64,000 nucleotides of DNA from Maricaulis sp048269565. Lineage in GTDB: Bacteria > Pseudomonadota > Alphaproteobacteria > Caulobacterales > Maricaulaceae. The notes under the pieces were generated by a model. That model ran no database searches, was not told the origin of the DNA, and saw only the letters and a program-made list of their open reading frames with translations. The stretch covers positions 62,001 to 126,000 of the forward strand of contig NZ_JBLXIK010000003.1 in the NCBI RefSeq assembly GCF_048269565.1, written 5' to 3'. Below are positions 61,218 through 64,000 of the stretch, piece after piece (the first letter of the stretch is position 1; every line of letters starts with the position of its first letter). The translations under genes were made by a program, and so were the position numbers.

Positions 61218-62060
61218 CTATTCAGGTTCAGGAACGGCGTCGGTGCTCACCGGCGCCGTTTCTGTTTTCACCCGCACCAGCGGCCAGATCAGCTGTTCGC
61301 CGACGCTCGTCGGCGGCAGGTTTTCCACTCCGAGTTTCTCCGGATAGCGCCGGGTGATCTTGGCGGTGCCGAACAGCACGTCCCAGAAAAACAGCAGATT
61401 GCCGAAATTGCCCTTGTAGTGGGTGACGCCATCATCGGCATGCTTGCCATGATGGGCGCTGTGGGTGGCGGGCGTCGAGATGGTGCGCTCTACGACCCAC
61501 ATCAGCGGCGACAGCCATTTGATTTTGTAGAGCGGTTCGTCCCAGCGCACGTCGGAATGGGCGGCGAAGATCACGCTCATCTTGACCACGAGATAGGCGG
61601 CATAGACCCAGCCGAGGCCAAGATAAACCAGCGCGCCGGAGGCCCACAGGCCGGGCATCAACATGTAATAGAACAGGTTATTGCGGTAGACGACGCGGAT
61701 GGAGAGGTATTCGGCATTGTGATGCGGCCGGTGCAGCTTGTAGAGCCAGGGGAAGCTGTGCGAGGCGCGGTGCCACCAGTATTGCGACAGATCGTCGAAG
61801 ATGAGCAGCAGGGCCAGCTGCGCCAGGACCGGCCAGGTCGAGAGCATGCCTTGCGCTTGCGGCGCAACCAGGCTGGCGATCAGACCACCGCCAAACACCG
61901 CCATCGGCTGGATCAGCAGGATCAGGCCAAAGCCGGAGACCAGCTCGACCCAGACATCATCGCGGGTCTGGCCCGGCTTGCGAAAGAAGCCGGTCAGCAG
62001 GATTTCCAGCACCACGAAGGTGAAGAAGACGCCGAGGACGGCGAGGTATTCCGGTTTCAT
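61218..62060 (-). CDS. sterol desaturase/fatty acid hydroxylase family protein
   Basis: This 280-residue membrane protein has four helices and di-iron histidine motifs HRASHSFPWLYKLHRPHHNAEYLS and HSAHHGKHADDGVTHYKG, as in the sterol desaturase superfamily, which includes C-4/C-5 sterol oxidases, fatty acid and carotenoid hydroxylases. Its 3' end lies 16 bases from the MDR gene end. It diverges from the Crp/Fnr-type gene. The substrate is unknown. Confidence 0.88.
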   Translation of the reverse strand: MKPEYLAVLGVFFTFVVLEILLTGFFRKPGQTRDDVWVELVSGFGLILLIQPMAVFGGGLIASLVAPQAQGMLSTWPVLAQLALLLIFDDLSQYWWHRASHSFPWLYKLHRPHHNAEYLSIRVVYRNNLFYYMLMPGLWASGALVYLGLGWVYAAYLVVKMSVIFAAHSDVRWDEPLYKIKWLSPLMWVVERTISTPATHSAHHGKHADDGVTHYKGNFGNLLFFWDVLFGTAKITRRYPEKLGVENLPPTSVGEQLIWPLVRVKTETAPVSTDAVPEPE

Positions 62061-62138
62061 GGCAAGCTCCCGTGTCGTGCGCTTGATCTAGGGCGCGCTA
62101 CGGCGCAAGAATGCCAACAAGTTTGCAATTGAGGCGAT

Positions 62139-62843
62139 ATGTCGGACCTGGCCGATTTTGGCGTGCCGGCGCTGGGCGAGCTGCTCACTCCGCGTCTGGC
62201 CAGATTGCTGCGCGAGGGCGGCACGCCGGTGCGCTATCGCGACGGCGCGCTGATCCATGAACGCGGCGATATCAAGCCGGGCCTGTCGATGGTGCGCTCG
62301 GGCTCGGTGCGCTTTGGCAATCCGGGCCAGGACGGGTCCTATCTCGTGATCACGGTGATGGGGCCGGGCCAGTGTTTTGGTGAATTCTCCCTGTTTGCCG
62401 ATCTGCCGCGCACCCATGATGCCGTCGCCATTGGCGAGACCGTGGTCGACCAGATCAGCCGCACGGCTTTCGACGCCATCCTGGCCGACGAGCCGGAGCT
62501 GAGCCGCATCATGCTGACCGCTGTGACCGGCCGCCTGCATGCGGCGATGGAGTTGATTGATGACATGCGCCGCCTGCCACTGCCGGTGCGCACCGCCAAG
62601 CTGATCTGGCAATTGGCGCATGCGGGCGGCGATCCGGCGCAGGTCCGCTGCACCCAGACAGAGCTCGCCTTCGCGCTTGGCGTCTCGCGCGTCTCCAGCG
62701 GCAAGGCGTTGGCCTCTCTGCAGGCGCGCGGTCTGGTCGAGCTGGGCTATGGCCGCATCGCGATTCCCGATCCGGCGGCGCTGGCCGGCTGGATCAGGGC
62801 GCGCGCGGCGCTCTCGCCCCTGCAGGTTGGCGCTCCGGCCTGA
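62139..62843 (+). CDS. Crp/Fnr family transcriptional regulator
   Basis: This 234-residue regulator has an N-terminal cyclic-nucleotide-binding fold (about residues 30-140, GPGQCFGEFSLFADLPRTHDAVA) and a C-terminal winged helix with CTQTELAFALGVSRVSSGKALASLQARGLVEL. There are no Cys clusters of the FNR type, so it is not an oxygen-sensing FNR. It may bind cAMP or another ligand. A 78-base gap separates it from the divergent hydroxylase gene, suggesting shared control. Confidence 0.9.
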   Translation: MSDLADFGVPALGELLTPRLARLLREGGTPVRYRDGALIHERGDIKPGLSMVRSGSVRFGNPGQDGSYLVITVMGPGQCFGEFSLFADLPRTHDAVAIGETVVDQISRTAFDAILADEPELSRIMLTAVTGRLHAAMELIDDMRRLPLPVRTAKLIWQLAHAGGDPAQVRCTQTELAFALGVSRVSSGKALASLQARGLVELGYGRIAIPDPAALAGWIRARAALSPLQVGAPA

Positions 62844-62870
62844 TCCTGCGGCCTAAACGCGCGCCCGCCT

Positions 62871-62885
62871 TGACCGCAGCGGTCA
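62871..62885. repeat. 15-bp perfect palindrome upstream of the M28 peptidase
   Basis: The sequence tgaccgcagcggtca has seven complementary bases each side of one centre base. It lies 45 bases before the start of the peptidase gene and 28 after the Crp-type stop. It may be an operator or a weak hairpin; it has no T-tract. Confidence 0.45.
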
Positions 62886-62930
62886 GCGCGCGAAGACTGC
62901 GCCGCAGACATTGTCACGAGATCGGGGAAT

Positions 62931-64000
62931 ATGATGCGCAGTCTTATCCTGTTGGGAACGACACTTCTGGCTTCCACCGGCATCGCAGCGGCGCAATCAC
63001 CGCAGCACGCGCCGCCGGCCGAAGTGCTCGCCGTGCATGAGTATGTCGATGCCGTCTCGGCCGACCGGATCGAGGCGGATATCCGCACCCTTGTGGGGTT
63101 CGGCACGCGCCATACCCTGTCGGAGACCGAGAGTGATACGCGCGGCATCGGTGCCGCGCGGCGTTGGATCCATGACGAGTTCGAGCGCATTTCCGACGCC
63201 TGTGGCGGCTGTCTTGAAGTGATGTATGTCTCCGACACCATCTCCGGCGAGACGCGAATTCCCGAGCCGACCGACGTGGTCAGCGTTGTTGCCATCCAGC
63301 GTGGCCGTATCGATCCGGATCGCTATGTGCTGATGTCCGGCGATATCGACAGCCGCGTCACCGATCCGCTCGACGGCACCTCCGACAGTCCCGGCGCCAA
63401 TGACAATGCCTCCGGCATGGCCGGCGTGCTGGAAGCGGCGCGGGTGTTGAGCCAGCACGAGTTCGACGGCTCGATCATCTATACCGGCCTGTCCGGTGAG
63501 GAGCAGGGCCTGTTCGGTGGCCAGATCGTCGCGGCGCACGCGCTCGAGAATGGCTGGCGTATCAAGGCCGTGCTCAATAACGACATGATCGGCAATATCT
63601 CGGGCATCAATGGCGTCACCGACAATTCAACCGCCCGCGTCTTCTCAGAAGGCACGCGCGATGTCGAAACGCCGGAGGAGGCCCGCGCCCGCCGCTTTAC
63701 CGGCGGCGAGGTCGACAGCCCTTCGCGCAATCTCGCCCGCTTCATCGATCGCACGGCGGATCAATATGTGCCCAATCTTGATGTCATGATGGTCTACCGG
63801 CTCGACCGTTTCGGTCGCGGCGGCCATCACCGGCCCTTTAACGCGGTCGGCATTCCCGGCGTGCGCATCATGGAAACCAATGAGCATTACGATCGCCAGC
63901 ACCAGGATTTGCGCACCGAGGATGGCCGTGTTTTTGGCGACACGATTGAGGGCGTTGATTTCGACTATGCCGCCAAGCTGACGGCGCTGAATATCGCCAC
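62931..64000 (+). CDS. M28 family metallopeptidase, N-terminal part (3' end outside window)
   Basis: The first 356 codons of a secreted aminopeptidase-like zinc enzyme lie here. A signal peptide (MRSLILLGTTLLASTGIAAA) comes first, then the M28 core: MSGDIDSRVTDPLDG (where the family usually has GHxDS, so the first zinc His is Asp here), GANDNASGM with the bridging Asp, GEEQGLFG with the catalytic Glu and zinc Glu, and VLNNDMIGN. ATG 62931 or 62934 may start it. The frame stays open to the edge. Confidence 0.85.
   Translation, partial: MMRSLILLGTTLLASTGIAAAQSPQHAPPAEVLAVHEYVDAVSADRIEADIRTLVGFGTRHTLSETESDTRGIGAARRWIHDEFERISDACGGCLEVMYVSDTISGETRIPEPTDVVSVVAIQRGRIDPDRYVLMSGDIDSRVTDPLDGTSDSPGANDNASGMAGVLEAARVLSQHEFDGSIIYTGLSGEEQGLFGGQIVAAHALENGWRIKAVLNNDMIGNISGINGVTDNSTARVFSEGTRDVETPEEARARRFTGGEVDSPSRNLARFIDRTADQYVPNLDVMMVYRLDRFGRGGHHRPFNAVGIPGVRIMETNEHYDRQHQDLRTEDGRVFGDTIEGVDFDYAAKLTALNIA

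Overview
The window looks like chromosome of an aerobic alphaproteobacterium, most likely from the Maricaulis/Hyphomonas neighbourhood (Caulobacterales/Hyphomonadales). The reasons are high GC, tightly packed operons with 4-nt ATGA overlaps, a cytochrome c maturation cluster of the Ccm type, a RirA/NsrR-like Rrf2 regulator, and the family content. This placement is inference. Nearly all of the window is ordinary core and metabolic gene content; one accessory island lies at about 30950-36860.

Layout. 1-8.9 kb: a SulP anion transporter (5' end missing), a TolB-propeller/amidohydrolase fusion, a penicillin-acylase-type Ntn hydrolase, a GFA-family protein, a periplasmic alpha-carbonic anhydrase and a GST. 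8.9-18.4 kb: TrhO (tRNA U34 hydroxylation), an operon of ABC ATPase, FtsX-like permease, HlyD-type adaptor and a Tag-like DNA glycosylase, then a Rieske oxygenase coupled to an amino-acid permease, and a VIT1-type metal transporter. 18.4-22.6 kb: an RND pump and its adaptor. 24.1-30.9 kb: a complete cytochrome bd locus. cydA-cydB-cydX run one way (cydX is a 40-residue gene), and cydD-cydC-rrf2 run the other way from a short shared promoter region.

The island (30.95-36.86 kb) holds an IS6-like element with a broken transposase and two truncated Rhs modules that share about 0.7 kb of Rhs core but carry different C-terminal tips. Each tip is followed at once by a small lipoprotein or membrane-anchored gene. 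Between them lie an unexplained 11-bp-phased TGCGGCA array and several GC-rich palindromic insertions. The island ends at a tRNA-Ser(GCT) gene. Both Rhs tips resemble the catalytic domain of colicin M, which cleaves lipid II. The immunity candidate beside tip 2 has the layout of the colicin M immunity protein Cmi (one N-terminal anchor, two distant cysteines). This is the most novel system in the window.

37-49.6 kb: glutaryl-CoA dehydrogenase with an enoyl-CoA hydratase, a sodium:solute symporter, an acyl-CoA synthetase, a P-loop kinase-like protein, ccmF-ccmG-ccmH-ccmI, a small secreted protein and a hybrid-sensor histidine kinase. 49.6-62 kb: a fatty-acid desaturase, then a long unidirectional operon with a full beta-oxidation set: two paired acyl-CoA dehydrogenases that look like alpha and beta subunits, an SDR, a third dehydrogenase, a CoA ligase, a MaoC hydratase, an MFE-2-like SDR, a thioesterase, a thiolase and a quinone-oxidoreductase-like MDR protein. 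Its substrate cannot be read from sequence. A sterol-desaturase-family hydroxylase, a Crp/Fnr regulator and a truncated M28 peptidase close the window.
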